Shown: in pieces, positions 17,342 through 23,471 of the stretch
Numbering within the stretch: the stretch's first letter is position 1
Layout of the letters: each line of letters opens with the position of its first letter
NCBI GenBank assembly: GCA_029261435.1
Contig: JAJDBI010000019.1
Span: 1-28,920, forward strand
Length of the DNA: 28,920 nt
From: Nitrospinaceae bacterium
Lineage (GTDB): Bacteria; Nitrospinota; Nitrospinia; Nitrospinales; VA-1
Direction of reading: 5' to 3'
Notes under the pieces: model-generated
The model's input: the letters and a program-made list of their open reading frames with translations, nothing else
The model's database searches: none
Told to the model about the DNA's origin: nothing
Position numbers and translations under genes: made by a program

Positions 17342-17821
17342 ATGAAGGGTGATAAAGCGGTAATCAGTGCTTTAAATGATGTGTTAATGGCCGAATTAAC
17401 GGCGATCAATATTTATTATATTCATTACAAAATGCAAATGGACTGGGGTTATGAAAAGCTGGCGGCTCATTCCCGGGAAGAGTCCATGGGAGAGATGAAG
17501 CATGCAGATATGATGATTGATCGGACTCTTTTTTTGGATGGGGTTCCTAATATGCAGAAATACGATACGGTTCTCGTGGGGAATAATGTTGAGGCGCAGT
17601 TAAAAAACCAATACAAGATTGAGCTTGCCCATGTGGCCCGTCTACGTAAACATATCAAAACATGTATGGACAAAACTGATTTTGGTTCCAAAGAAATTCT
17701 GGATAGTATTCTTGAAGATACAGAAGAAAGTGTGGATTGGCTGGAAACCCAGTTCACTCGCATTAAGGATATTGGTATTCAAAATTATCTAGCCGAGAAC
17801 ATGAGCAAGGATGATAATTAA
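17342..17821 (+). CDS. bfr: Bacterioferritin with altered ferroxidase centre
   Basis: A 159-residue bacterioferritin, a 24-subunit iron-storage cage. It opens MKGDKAVISALNDVLMAELT and keeps the heme ligand M52 and ferroxidase ligands E18, E51, H54 and E94 (E. coli numbering, which applies without gaps to about residue 133). The helix-D ligands are changed: E127 is Thr and H130 is Ser (EDTEESVDW against RDEEGHIDW in E. coli). Such subunits may form heteropolymers with an active partner, or work by another iron route. A strong GGAGGG ribosome site precedes it, and a strong terminator follows. It is convergent with fur. Confidence 0.93.
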   Translation: MKGDKAVISALNDVLMAELTAINIYYIHYKMQMDWGYEKLAAHSREESMGEMKHADMMIDRTLFLDGVPNMQKYDTVLVGNNVEAQLKNQYKIELAHVARLRKHIKTCMDKTDFGSKEILDSILEDTEESVDWLETQFTRIKDIGIQNYLAENMSKDDN

Positions 17822-17849
17822 AACTTAATGTATATCAGTTGTTGTAAGG

Positions 17850-17894
17850 AGCCCTGTTTCAATCTGCAAAAAGATTGAAGCAGGGCTTTTTATT
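17850..17894 (+). terminator. Strong intrinsic terminator after bfr
   Basis: A 16-bp stem (17850-17865 with 17872-17887, one T-G pair), a six-base GCAAAA loop and a run of T's (TTTTTATTT). It lies between convergent bfr and fur. The opposite strand lacks a U-run, so it serves bfr. Confidence 0.92.
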
Positions 17895-18346
17895 TAGAGA
17901 AAAGGTGGATTGTTATTTTTCATTCTGCAATTGTTACAAATACCCAGCAACTCCATTTTGTGACTCTTCAAAGTGAAACCGTATGCTTCGCAAATTTCGA
18001 CTTGATACTTCTCGATAAGAGGATGCTCGAACTCTATGGTTTTTCCGCAAGACGTACAGATTAAATGATCGTGGTGTCGAACATGAAACATGCGTTCATA
18101 GGTTTTCTTGCCATTCTGAAAAGAATGCGCTTCTACCAGTTCACAGTCGACCAATAGTTTCAGGGTTCGATATAAGGTTGCGATTCCAATAGAGGGATCT
18201 TGTACTCGAATTTTCTCGTATAGCGATTCGATCTGGACATGTCCGTCGAAGGATAAAAAAATATCGAGTATCATTTTTCTTTGAGGAGTCCAACGGAGCT
18301 TTTGCTGGTGTAGGAAATCCTTGAATAGGTCAAATTCGTTTATCAT
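17894..18346 (-). CDS. fur: Ferric uptake regulator (Fur family)
   Basis: A 150-residue Fur-family repressor. The winged-helix DNA-binding half is visible (RWTPQRKMILDIF, HVQIESLYEKIR, IGIATLYRTLKLL). The dimerisation half has the metal ligands HVRHHDHLIC, the structural zinc pair CTSC and the second pair CNNC near the C-terminus. The sequence is more Fur-like than Zur- or PerR-like, but metal choice cannot be proven. Three good Fur-box-like sites lie within 520 bases upstream, one directly in front of its own start, suggesting autoregulation. It faces bfr across a shared terminator region. Confidence 0.92.
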   Translation of the reverse strand: MINEFDLFKDFLHQQKLRWTPQRKMILDIFLSFDGHVQIESLYEKIRVQDPSIGIATLYRTLKLLVDCELVEAHSFQNGKKTYERMFHVRHHDHLICTSCGKTIEFEHPLIEKYQVEICEAYGFTLKSHKMELLGICNNCRMKNNNPPFL

Positions 18347-18355
18347 TTTATATTT

Positions 18356-18370
18356 TGAGAAAGATTATCA
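18356..18370. promoter_or_regulatory. Fur-box-like site in front of fur
   Basis: TGAGAAAGATTATCA matches the 7-1-7 Fur consensus TGATAATnATTATCA at 12 of 14 positions. It lies 9 bases upstream of the fur ATG, where binding could block promoter or ribosome access. Confidence 0.6.
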
Positions 18371-18492
18371 AATTCAATTAATGAATAGAAAGCTATAATA
18401 AAAGCAAAAAAAACTCAACCCCTTTGTCGTAAATAAATATAAGTATATATAAACAGGTGGTTTACAGGGGTTGAAAAAAATCTTTATAAATG

Positions 18493-18521
18493 TTGACAAG
18501 TTAGCGCTTTTGCTCTATATT
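18493..18521 (+). promoter_or_regulatory. Strong sigma-70 promoter of the ferredoxin gene
   Basis: Perfect -35 TTGACA (18493-18498), a 17-base spacer and -10 TATATT (18516-18521). The -10 overlaps the palindromic Fur site, the classical repressor arrangement. Transcription would begin near 18528, leaving a leader of roughly 25 bases. Confidence 0.8.
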
Positions 18522-18539
18522 GATAACAGTTATCAATAT
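18517..18539. promoter_or_regulatory. Perfect palindromic Fur box over the ferredoxin promoter
   Basis: A 23-base perfect palindrome centred on A18528, with core TGATAACAGTTATCA (18521-18535). It matches the Fur consensus at 12 of 14 positions, the two differences being symmetric. It covers the -10 and start site, so iron-loaded Fur should repress the downstream gene. Confidence 0.8.
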
Positions 18540-18553
18540 CAACGGTGATGCCA

Positions 18554-18820
18554 ATGCGAGAAAAGAATGTGAAAATTTGTAAGGGGCCGGGTTGCAAGGC
18601 TTGGGCTTCTGATCGGATCGCTCGTGAGTTGCTGGAAATTAGTGATGCGCTGGATCTTAGTGATGTCCGTGTATGTCGCGTCCCTTGCATGAAAGTTTGT
18701 GGTGGTGGTGCATCCATTCGCGTTAACGGTAAACAAAAAATTGTGAAAATGAAGGAAGCTGAAGAAGTATTAGGCGCTCTGGGTATTTGTGGGGATGCTG
18801 CTTTTGCTCGCTCTGCGTAA
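18554..18820 (+). CDS. Thioredoxin-like [2Fe-2S] ferredoxin
   Basis: An 88-residue protein with the C-x4-C (C9, C14) and C-x3-C (C45, C49) cluster ligands of the thioredoxin-like ferredoxin/NuoE family (ICKGPGCKAW and CMKVCGGG followed by a hydrophobic strand ASIRVNG), plus an extra C41. It probably carries a [2Fe-2S] cluster for electron transfer or cluster storage. In-frame GTG (18545), ATG (18548) and ATG (18554) are all possible; 18554 is chosen because GGTGA lies five bases upstream of it. Its promoter is overlapped by a perfect Fur palindrome, so it should be made under iron starvation, unexpected for an Fe-S protein. Confidence 0.85.
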   Translation: MREKNVKICKGPGCKAWASDRIARELLEISDALDLSDVRVCRVPCMKVCGGGASIRVNGKQKIVKMKEAEEVLGALGICGDAAFARSA

Positions 18821-18847
18821 GGAAAAAAAATTTACCATTTTTAATTT

Positions 18848-18862
18848 TGAGAATGGTTATCA
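18848..18862. promoter_or_regulatory. Fur-box-like site before the DUF2325 gene
   Basis: TGAGAATGGTTATCA matches the 7-1-7 Fur consensus at 12 of 14 positions. It lies in the 92-base gap between the ferredoxin and DUF2325 genes, 50 bases before the latter, suggesting separate Fur control or a second internal promoter. Confidence 0.6.
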
Positions 18863-18912
18863 AAAAAGATAAAAGCTTTATATTACAAAGCTATGAAAAA
18901 GGAGTAGAAGTT

Positions 18913-19209
18913 ATGAGTGTTGCTATTGTTGGAGGGTTGGACCGATTAAGAAGGTCCTATGAGAAAAAATGCAAGGATATGGGTTATCACGGCAAAGTAT
19001 TCAGTAAACGAATCCCAAACCTGGCTAACAGAATGACAGGCGTAGATGGAATTGTCATATTTACCGGCACGGTTGCCCACCCCATGGTTGCAGAAGCAAC
19101 CCGGGTTGCCAAGTTGTGGGGGATTCCTATTGAGCGTACCCACTCCAGCAGTGTTTCCGCTTTAAAGCGTTGCCTGGATGGATTTTCTGAAAATGAGGTG
19201 ACGGCATGA
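18913..19209 (+). CDS. DUF2325 domain protein
   Basis: A 98-residue protein matching the DUF2325 pattern throughout: an opening VAIVGGLDRLRRSY nucleotide-fold-like strand and turn, a middle GVDGIVIFTGTVAHPMVAEA segment, and the closing WGIPIERTHSSSVSALKRCL. The biochemical role of DUF2325 is unknown; its Rossmann-like layout suggests ligand binding. The start at 18913 has GGAG eight bases upstream; a longer in-frame extension back to 18787 is rejected. The end overlaps the next gene (ATGA), so the two are co-translated. Confidence 0.85.
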   Translation: MSVAIVGGLDRLRRSYEKKCKDMGYHGKVFSKRIPNLANRMTGVDGIVIFTGTVAHPMVAEATRVAKLWGIPIERTHSSSVSALKRCLDGFSENEVTA

Positions 19210-19607
19210 ATATCTGCCCAATGAAAATATTGCTGGTTCATAGAAATAAAGAGGAAAGAGGACAGCTGGCTATTATGCTGGCGCGATTTGAACATGGAGT
19301 TGCGTTTGCAGATGAAATGGCTTCGGTAGAATTTAAACCCGATAATTATGATTTGATTATAGTCGATGAGCCTCTGTCTGAAGATATTAGTGTTGTCCTC
19401 CAGCAGCAGCTTACAGCAACAGACCGGGCCAAAATAATACTTCTGACAAATAAAAGCGAGCAGGAAAGTGCTTTCTATAAGAATTCGCTTGGCATCTATG
19501 AATGCCTGGAAAAGCCGATTAAACCGATGTCCCTTGCTGTTGTTGCCTGCGACTATTTTGTTTCTTCTCACTTGAATGATGGGAGGCTTGCTCCACTGAG
19601 TTGTTAA
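19206..19607 (+). CDS. Degenerate receiver-like protein
   Basis: A 133-residue protein with the CheY-like order of strands: ILLVHRNKEERGQLAIMLAR, then YDLIIVDEPLSED, AKIILLTNKSEQES and ECLEKPIKPMSLAVV. The phosphoacceptor-position Asp (VDEP), the Thr in LLTN and the Lys-Pro (EKP) remain. The acidic pair normally after strand 1 is replaced by HRN, so Mg-dependent phosphorylation is doubtful and it is better seen as a pseudo-receiver. The GAGGTGA ribosome site is inside DUF2325 and the start codon overlaps that gene's stop. A tandem hairpin/terminator follows. Confidence 0.75.
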   Translation: MNICPMKILLVHRNKEERGQLAIMLARFEHGVAFADEMASVEFKPDNYDLIIVDEPLSEDISVVLQQQLTATDRAKIILLTNKSEQESAFYKNSLGIYECLEKPIKPMSLAVVACDYFVSSHLNDGRLAPLSC

Positions 19608-19619
19608 GTCGCTTTACTT

Positions 19620-19641
19620 GGTTCCGGAACAATCCGGAACC
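19620..19641 (+). other. Perfect inverted repeat ahead of terminator
   Basis: GGTTCCGGA (19620-19628), a four-base loop and TCCGGAACC (19633-19641) form a perfect 9-bp hairpin. It sits 13 bases after the pseudo-receiver stop and two bases before the terminator stem. It may stabilise the mRNA end, bind a protein, or take part in attenuation. Confidence 0.7.
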
Positions 19642-19642
19642 T

Positions 19643-19692
19643 GGGCAGGGAAAGCGGGTGTTGCGCCCCGTTTCTCCTGCCCTCTTTTTTTA
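19643..19692 (+). terminator. Intrinsic terminator between the pseudo-receiver and EAL genes
   Basis: The stem 19643-19658 pairs with 19667-19682 (16 bp with one mismatch and two G-T pairs), has an eight-base loop, and is followed by a T-rich run (TCTTTTTTTTAT). The next gene starts only 28 bases later, with little room for a promoter. Confidence 0.85.
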
Positions 19693-19720
19693 TAACATCA
19701 GGATTAGTGAGGAGGTCGAT

Positions 19721-20542
19721 ATGTTAATGCAGACCTGGTCATTTTTTAAAAAGTCTCTGGCCAATAATATTTTTCGTGGGCTGGAATTGAGGGAGTTTTC
19801 AGTCTTCTACCAGCCCAAAATGGACATGGAAACCAGAAAGATCAAGGGGCTGGAGGCTCTTGCCAGATGGCATTCTCCCGGTATTGGTTGGATTCCTCCC
19901 TCAGAATTCATTCCGATAGCTGAGTCCACTGGTGCGATTATTGACCTGGGAGAGTGGGTGTTATTCTCTGCATGTGAGCAGATGAAACACTGGAGGGAAA
20001 ATGGTTTCTCCGAAATATCAGTTTCCGTCAACCTCTCTCCAACCCAACTGGAGGAGAAAAATTTGATTTCAAGTGTGGAAGATATCCTGGCTAAGACTGG
20101 AGTGGAGCCAAGACTGCTGGAACTGGAAATCACCGAGTCTGTTTTCATAAAAGATTCGTCGCGGGCTTTAGCTGTTATAAAAGAACTGAAGAAGCTGGGG
20201 GTGAGGCTGGCGATTGATGACTTTGGTACAGGGTATTCTTCGGTAGGTTATTTAACGGCTTTTCCTTTTGACTGCCTGAAAATTGACCAGTCTTTCTCAA
20301 GGACTATTCAACTTCCGCAAACACAGGTTGTGATCAGGGCTTTGACAAGCCTGTCCAGGCAACTGGGATTGACAACTGTCTTAGAGGGGGTAGAAAGTGA
20401 AACAGAGATGGTGATGGCCGGTCATCTGGGTTGTGACCAGATCCAGGGTTATGCTGTGGGTAGACCAATGCAAGCGAATGCTGTTACGTTAAAGATGCGG
20501 GATTTTCAGATGAACTCCGCCACCCTACCATTACTGGAGTGA
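19721..20542 (+). CDS. EAL-domain cyclic-di-GMP phosphodiesterase
   Basis: An almost stand-alone EAL domain (273 residues) that should hydrolyse c-di-GMP to pGpG. Catalytic features appear intact: GLEALARW, NLSPTQL, LELEITES, the DDFGTGYSS loop, CLKIDQSF, VLEGVE and DQIQGY. There is only a short N-terminal lead of about 25 residues and no sensor domain, so regulation is likely by expression or partners. The start at 19721 is set by a strong GAGGAGG site (19709-19715); an upstream extension to 19601 would run through the terminator. Expression may depend on read-through of that terminator, or on a weak TATAAC (19691-19696) promoter. Confidence 0.92.
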   Translation: MLMQTWSFFKKSLANNIFRGLELREFSVFYQPKMDMETRKIKGLEALARWHSPGIGWIPPSEFIPIAESTGAIIDLGEWVLFSACEQMKHWRENGFSEISVSVNLSPTQLEEKNLISSVEDILAKTGVEPRLLELEITESVFIKDSSRALAVIKELKKLGVRLAIDDFGTGYSSVGYLTAFPFDCLKIDQSFSRTIQLPQTQVVIRALTSLSRQLGLTTVLEGVESETEMVMAGHLGCDQIQGYAVGRPMQANAVTLKMRDFQMNSATLPLLE

Positions 20543-20696
20543 TCCGCCAGTTCCGGCGATGGTGAAGGGGGGCTCCCGTGCGAGGGCGGCTTATAAAGTG
20601 TTGTTCCTTTCCGAAAATCCCTGAACTCCCCCTTTTTCCTTGCAGCTTTACGGGTTATACTCTCTGGATGATTCACTTTTTATCTCCTGAGACTTC

Positions 20697-21383
20697 ATGA
20701 AAAAGTATATTTTCATTTTTGCGTTGCTGGTTTCAGCTTGCGCATCTTCCCCGTTTAGCGGGTCGAATCCTTTTGAGCATACTGAGCTTCTTTTGGATTC
20801 TGAGGAGGCTCTTGATGGATTGATCAGTGATCCGGATGAAGGCTTTCCTCAGGAGCTTTTGACCCATGCCAAGGCCATTGTAGTGTTCCCAAACCTGGTG
20901 AAGGCAGCGGTGATCGCCGGGGCTCGCGTTGGAAAAGGTGTGGTGATCGTACGTTCACCAAAGACCGGGAAATGGAATCCCCCTGCTTTTATTAAGTCCC
21001 GGCAGGCCAGTTGGGGCATTCAGGCAGGAATTCAGGAAGCAGAGTTGGTGCTTTTAGTGATCACCAACAAGGGACTCAAACAGTTGTTCCGGACGCAATA
21101 TAGCCTGGGTGAAGGGCCGCAGATTGCCATTGGTCCGGTAGGAAAAACCCTGGATCTGAATCTGGACAAACTTCTCAATGAAAATGATATTTTAGCCTAT
21201 TCCCGCGTCAAAGGATTGTTCGCCGGACTTTCTTTCGATGGAACGATTATTTCTTCGGACAAGCACGCAAATTATGAGTATTACCAGCAAGCGGTATCAA
21301 ACCGCAGTCTGCTCATCGGGCAGGAAGGCATTAAGGTTCCTGAGTCAGGACAGGCTTTTCTGAAAAGAATGAATCGCCACTAG
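20697..21383 (+). CDS. SYLF (Ysc84-like) domain lipoprotein
   Basis: A 228-residue protein with a lipoprotein signal (FIFALLVSAC, lipidated Cys at residue 15). It carries the SYLF domain, a lipid-binding fold seen from bacteria to animals: HAKAIVVFPNLVKAAVIAGAR, GVVIVRSPKTGKWNPPAFIK, a central Gly-rich AGIQEAELVLLVI and AYSRVKGLFAGLSFDGTII. It is probably anchored to a membrane facing the periplasm; its precise job is unknown. The last codon and stop (CAC TAG CC) are shared with repeat copy C. Upstream, 20543-20696 is G-rich then T-rich, with a possible -10 (TTATACT) but no clear -35. Confidence 0.92.
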   Translation: MKKYIFIFALLVSACASSPFSGSNPFEHTELLLDSEEALDGLISDPDEGFPQELLTHAKAIVVFPNLVKAAVIAGARVGKGVVIVRSPKTGKWNPPAFIKSRQASWGIQAGIQEAELVLLVITNKGLKQLFRTQYSLGEGPQIAIGPVGKTLDLNLDKLLNENDILAYSRVKGLFAGLSFDGTIISSDKHANYEYYQQAVSNRSLLIGQEGIKVPESGQAFLKRMNRH

Positions 21384-21472
21384 CCACCACCACTAGGCGT
21401 GGAGCCAGCTTGCAATGGCTTTTATCGGCAAGCTTGAAGTTTTCTCGGCTTAAAGAGTTATTGATCATTGCC
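21377..21472 (+). repeat. Structured dispersed repeat, copy C (3' end of the SYLF gene)
   Basis: It begins CCACTAGCC, giving the last codon and TAG of the SYLF gene, and ends ATTGCC inside the convergent PseG-like gene. From CACTAG to the end it is 95 bases, nearly the same as copy A (94). It contains CGTGGAGCCAG (as copy D), a perfect stem AGCTTGC/GCAAGCT (21407-21413 with 21427-21433) and the shared core CTCGGCTTAAA (21444-21454). The CCACTAG motif is duplicated at 21390-21396. Confidence 0.6.
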
Positions 21473-22438
21473 TTTCCTACAAAGATTTTCTATAGCGTCC
21501 GCTACTCTTTTCAATCCTTTTCCATCGATCATATCTTTACCAGCTTGACTCATTTTTTCGAGATCTTTTGGGCTGGATTGTAAAATTTCCGGCAGACGGC
21601 TTTCGTCCCAGGAATCAGCCATTCCAAGATTCTTGGCGGCGCCCTGTTTTTCGGCGCGATTGGCTTTGTCTGCCTGATGTTTGACCTGATTGATGACAAA
21701 GGCAGGAGTGCCCACAGCCATGGCTTCATGCAGGGTGACACCTCCGGCACAAAATACGATGTCATGTGAGAACAGGGTTTGTGCCATTTCTGAGGTGGAC
21801 TCCAGCAGTTTCACTTTTTCTTGCTTGGCAGCCAAATTTTTCAGGGCCGGAATGTTTTCGTTGCCCGGGCCTGCAAGAAGCGTTATGGAAAGACCGGGTC
21901 GGAGTTGCAAAATTTTTTCTGCAAGCGTTTGAGTTAGAGAGTGTGGGTCTGTACCTCCTAAAGTCACCAGCACCGATTTTATGGGGTTTTTGAGTGCGCG
22001 TGGTTCAGAATGACAGGTCTCAAACTCCTTTGCCAGGACGGCATAGTTGTGACCAAAAAGAGTTTGAACAGATAGTTCTTCTGTTTTTTCTTCGTCCAGA
22101 TTGCAGTCGACCAATAGGTCGACGTGGTTGCGGCCTTCTCCCAAGTCTTCAAAGCTGACTACTGCATTTATGTTTTGTCGGAGCTTTTTGATAAAGGCTG
22201 CTGAGGTGTCCTGAACATCCAGAATGATTAGATCCTCGTATACTTTTTCTGCATCGCTTGAAGTTTGGTGTGGGAACCCGCATTGATCCAGCCAGCGTTG
22301 AGCGGGTGAGTAATCGGGTATGAAAAAAGTGATTTCGTTTCCCCTGTCTCGCAGAGTTTTAGCGATATGTGATTGACGAATCAAATGACCCATACCGTGG
22401 GAGAAAGAAGCTTTGCAGAGAATCGCGATTTTTGCCAT
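21458..22438 (-). CDS. PseG/SpsG-like UDP-sugar hydrolase or glycosyltransferase
   Basis: About 326 residues with a GT-B fold. The N-terminal segment SFSHGMGHLIRQSHIAKTL holds the G-x-G-H-xxR motif of the PseG/SpsG family. Later come VLVTLGGTDPHSLT and CAGGVTLHEAMAVGTPAFVI, which bind the UDP part. PseG itself removes UDP during pseudaminic acid synthesis, but related proteins are plain glycosyltransferases. No other Pse genes are seen here, so the exact reaction is open. A longer frame from TTG at 22462 exists; ATG at 22438 fits the family start (MAKIAILCKAS), although no clear ribosome site precedes it. It is the last gene of a three-gene glycan operon. Confidence 0.82.
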   Translation of the reverse strand: MAKIAILCKASFSHGMGHLIRQSHIAKTLRDRGNEITFFIPDYSPAQRWLDQCGFPHQTSSDAEKVYEDLIILDVQDTSAAFIKKLRQNINAVVSFEDLGEGRNHVDLLVDCNLDEEKTEELSVQTLFGHNYAVLAKEFETCHSEPRALKNPIKSVLVTLGGTDPHSLTQTLAEKILQLRPGLSITLLAGPGNENIPALKNLAAKQEKVKLLESTSEMAQTLFSHDIVFCAGGVTLHEAMAVGTPAFVINQVKHQADKANRAEKQGAAKNLGMADSWDESRLPEILQSSPKDLEKMSQAGKDMIDGKGLKRVADAIENLCRKGNDQ

Positions 22439-22465
22439 GAGAGTTTGTTGTTTATTGAGCAACTG

Positions 22466-22529
22466 GGCAAGAGCAATTTGAGCCGAGGCAAGTTGCTGTT
22501 AGCCAAAAAAGTTATTGCACATTGCCTCA
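22466..22529 (-). repeat. Structured dispersed repeat, copy B (3' end of the GT2 gene)
   Basis: This copy immediately follows (and touches) the TGA stop of the GT2 gene. It aligns with copy A at about 52 of 69 columns with two one-base gaps. An outer stem joins GGCAA/GCAAT (22466-22477) to ATTGC/TTGCC (22514-22526). The CACTAGCC end is missing. It separates the GT2 gene from the PseG-like gene and ends 27 bases before the latter's ATG. Confidence 0.55.
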
Positions 22530-23471
22530 GGCCGCTGGCCGGTTGATCCTCTGTAGAATTTCCTGGTCGCTGAAAATCACATCCAGCTTTTCCTGCCTTC
22601 GCGCCTTGAGAACTTTTGGAAGTCGTTTAAGTGCCATATAGAAGGCGACCCAGAACCTGCTCTTCATGCGAAAGAGATCACGGATCAAAAAAATCGGAAT
22701 ATAAAACAGAAACTGACAGGTCAATGGCCGATCCAGAATATTCTTCCAGACAAAAAGATAATTGTTACGTGCTGAGATCAACCCTATCTGTTTTTTCTTT
22801 TCCTGACGGGTGATGGTGGATTGCACCTTATGATAGGCGATGGATTTGGGTTCATAGAGCACCTTCCATCCTCTTTTAAGAGCGCGGTAAGAGAGATCAA
22901 TCTCTTCATAATACAGAGGGTGATAAATAGGGTCGAATCCACCCAGCTTTAAATAGCCTTCCCGGTCAACCATGAAGGCACCACCGCAGGCAAACAGGGT
23001 TTGGCTGGTGTCATCAGGTTCTTTTTCGTAAAGATAAAAATGCCCGTTGCGAAAATAACCGCCTCGGTTGCCATAAAGAAATGTAGTTCCGTCAAAGCCG
23101 TAAAATTTGCCGCTGACAGAAAAGGTTTTCTTGTCACCTTCAAAATGTTCTGCCAGATGGTAGAGAGCATCTTCGTCCAGTTTTATATCGTTGTTCATTG
23201 GCATGATGAGCCGAGATCTAGATAAGCTGGCTCCGAAATTATTGGCTCCATGAAACCCGACATTGACGGGAGTTTTTTCTGCTCGCACAGTTGGGAACTC
23301 CTGTGCCAGAACTTTCAGACTATCGTCGGAACTGCAATCATCCACCACCATGATTTCGTAAGACCGTTTGTTATCATAGGAAACGGACCTGAGAACACTG
23401 GGCAGGCATTCGCGCAAAAGTTCCCTGCCGTTCCAATTGGTGATGATGAGGGTGATGTCAGGAATTTTCAT
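22527..23471 (-). CDS. Family-2 glycosyltransferase
   Basis: A 314-residue GT2 (rhamnosyltransferase-like) enzyme. The GT-A domain shows ITLIITNWNGRELL, MVVDDCSSDDS, the NVGFHGANNFGA segment, the DXD-like MNNDI, ACGGAFMVDREGYLKLGGFD and the catalytic acid in YYEEIDLSYRALKRGW. The C-terminus is basic and partly hydrophobic (FLFYIPIFLIRDLFRM), suggesting membrane association. Its start overlaps the stop of the preceding glycosyltransferase gene by four bases. It likely adds a sugar to a surface polysaccharide or glycolipid; donor and acceptor are unknown. Confidence 0.93.
   Translation of the reverse strand: MKIPDITLIITNWNGRELLRECLPSVLRSVSYDNKRSYEIMVVDDCSSDDSLKVLAQEFPTVRAEKTPVNVGFHGANNFGASLSRSRLIMPMNNDIKLDEDALYHLAEHFEGDKKTFSVSGKFYGFDGTTFLYGNRGGYFRNGHFYLYEKEPDDTSQTLFACGGAFMVDREGYLKLGGFDPIYHPLYYEEIDLSYRALKRGWKVLYEPKSIAYHKVQSTITRQEKKKQIGLISARNNYLFVWKNILDRPLTCQFLFYIPIFLIRDLFRMKSRFWVAFYMALKRLPKVLKARRQEKLDVIFSDQEILQRINRPAA

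Noticed and set aside
18787..18912. In-frame N-terminal extension of the DUF2325 protein starting near 18787
   Set aside because: It would start inside the ferredoxin gene, cross the Fur-like box and has no ribosome site; the ATG at 18913 has GGAG at good spacing and gives the family's usual N-terminus.
19601..19720. N-terminal extension of the EAL protein
   Set aside because: The coding sequence would run through two hairpins and a terminator; the ATG at 19721 has a near-perfect ribosome site.
20543..20696. Another copy of the dispersed repeat after the EAL gene
   Set aside because: Some GC-rich inverted bases occur (CGCC/GGCG), but neither the CACTAGCC end nor the CTCGGC core is present.
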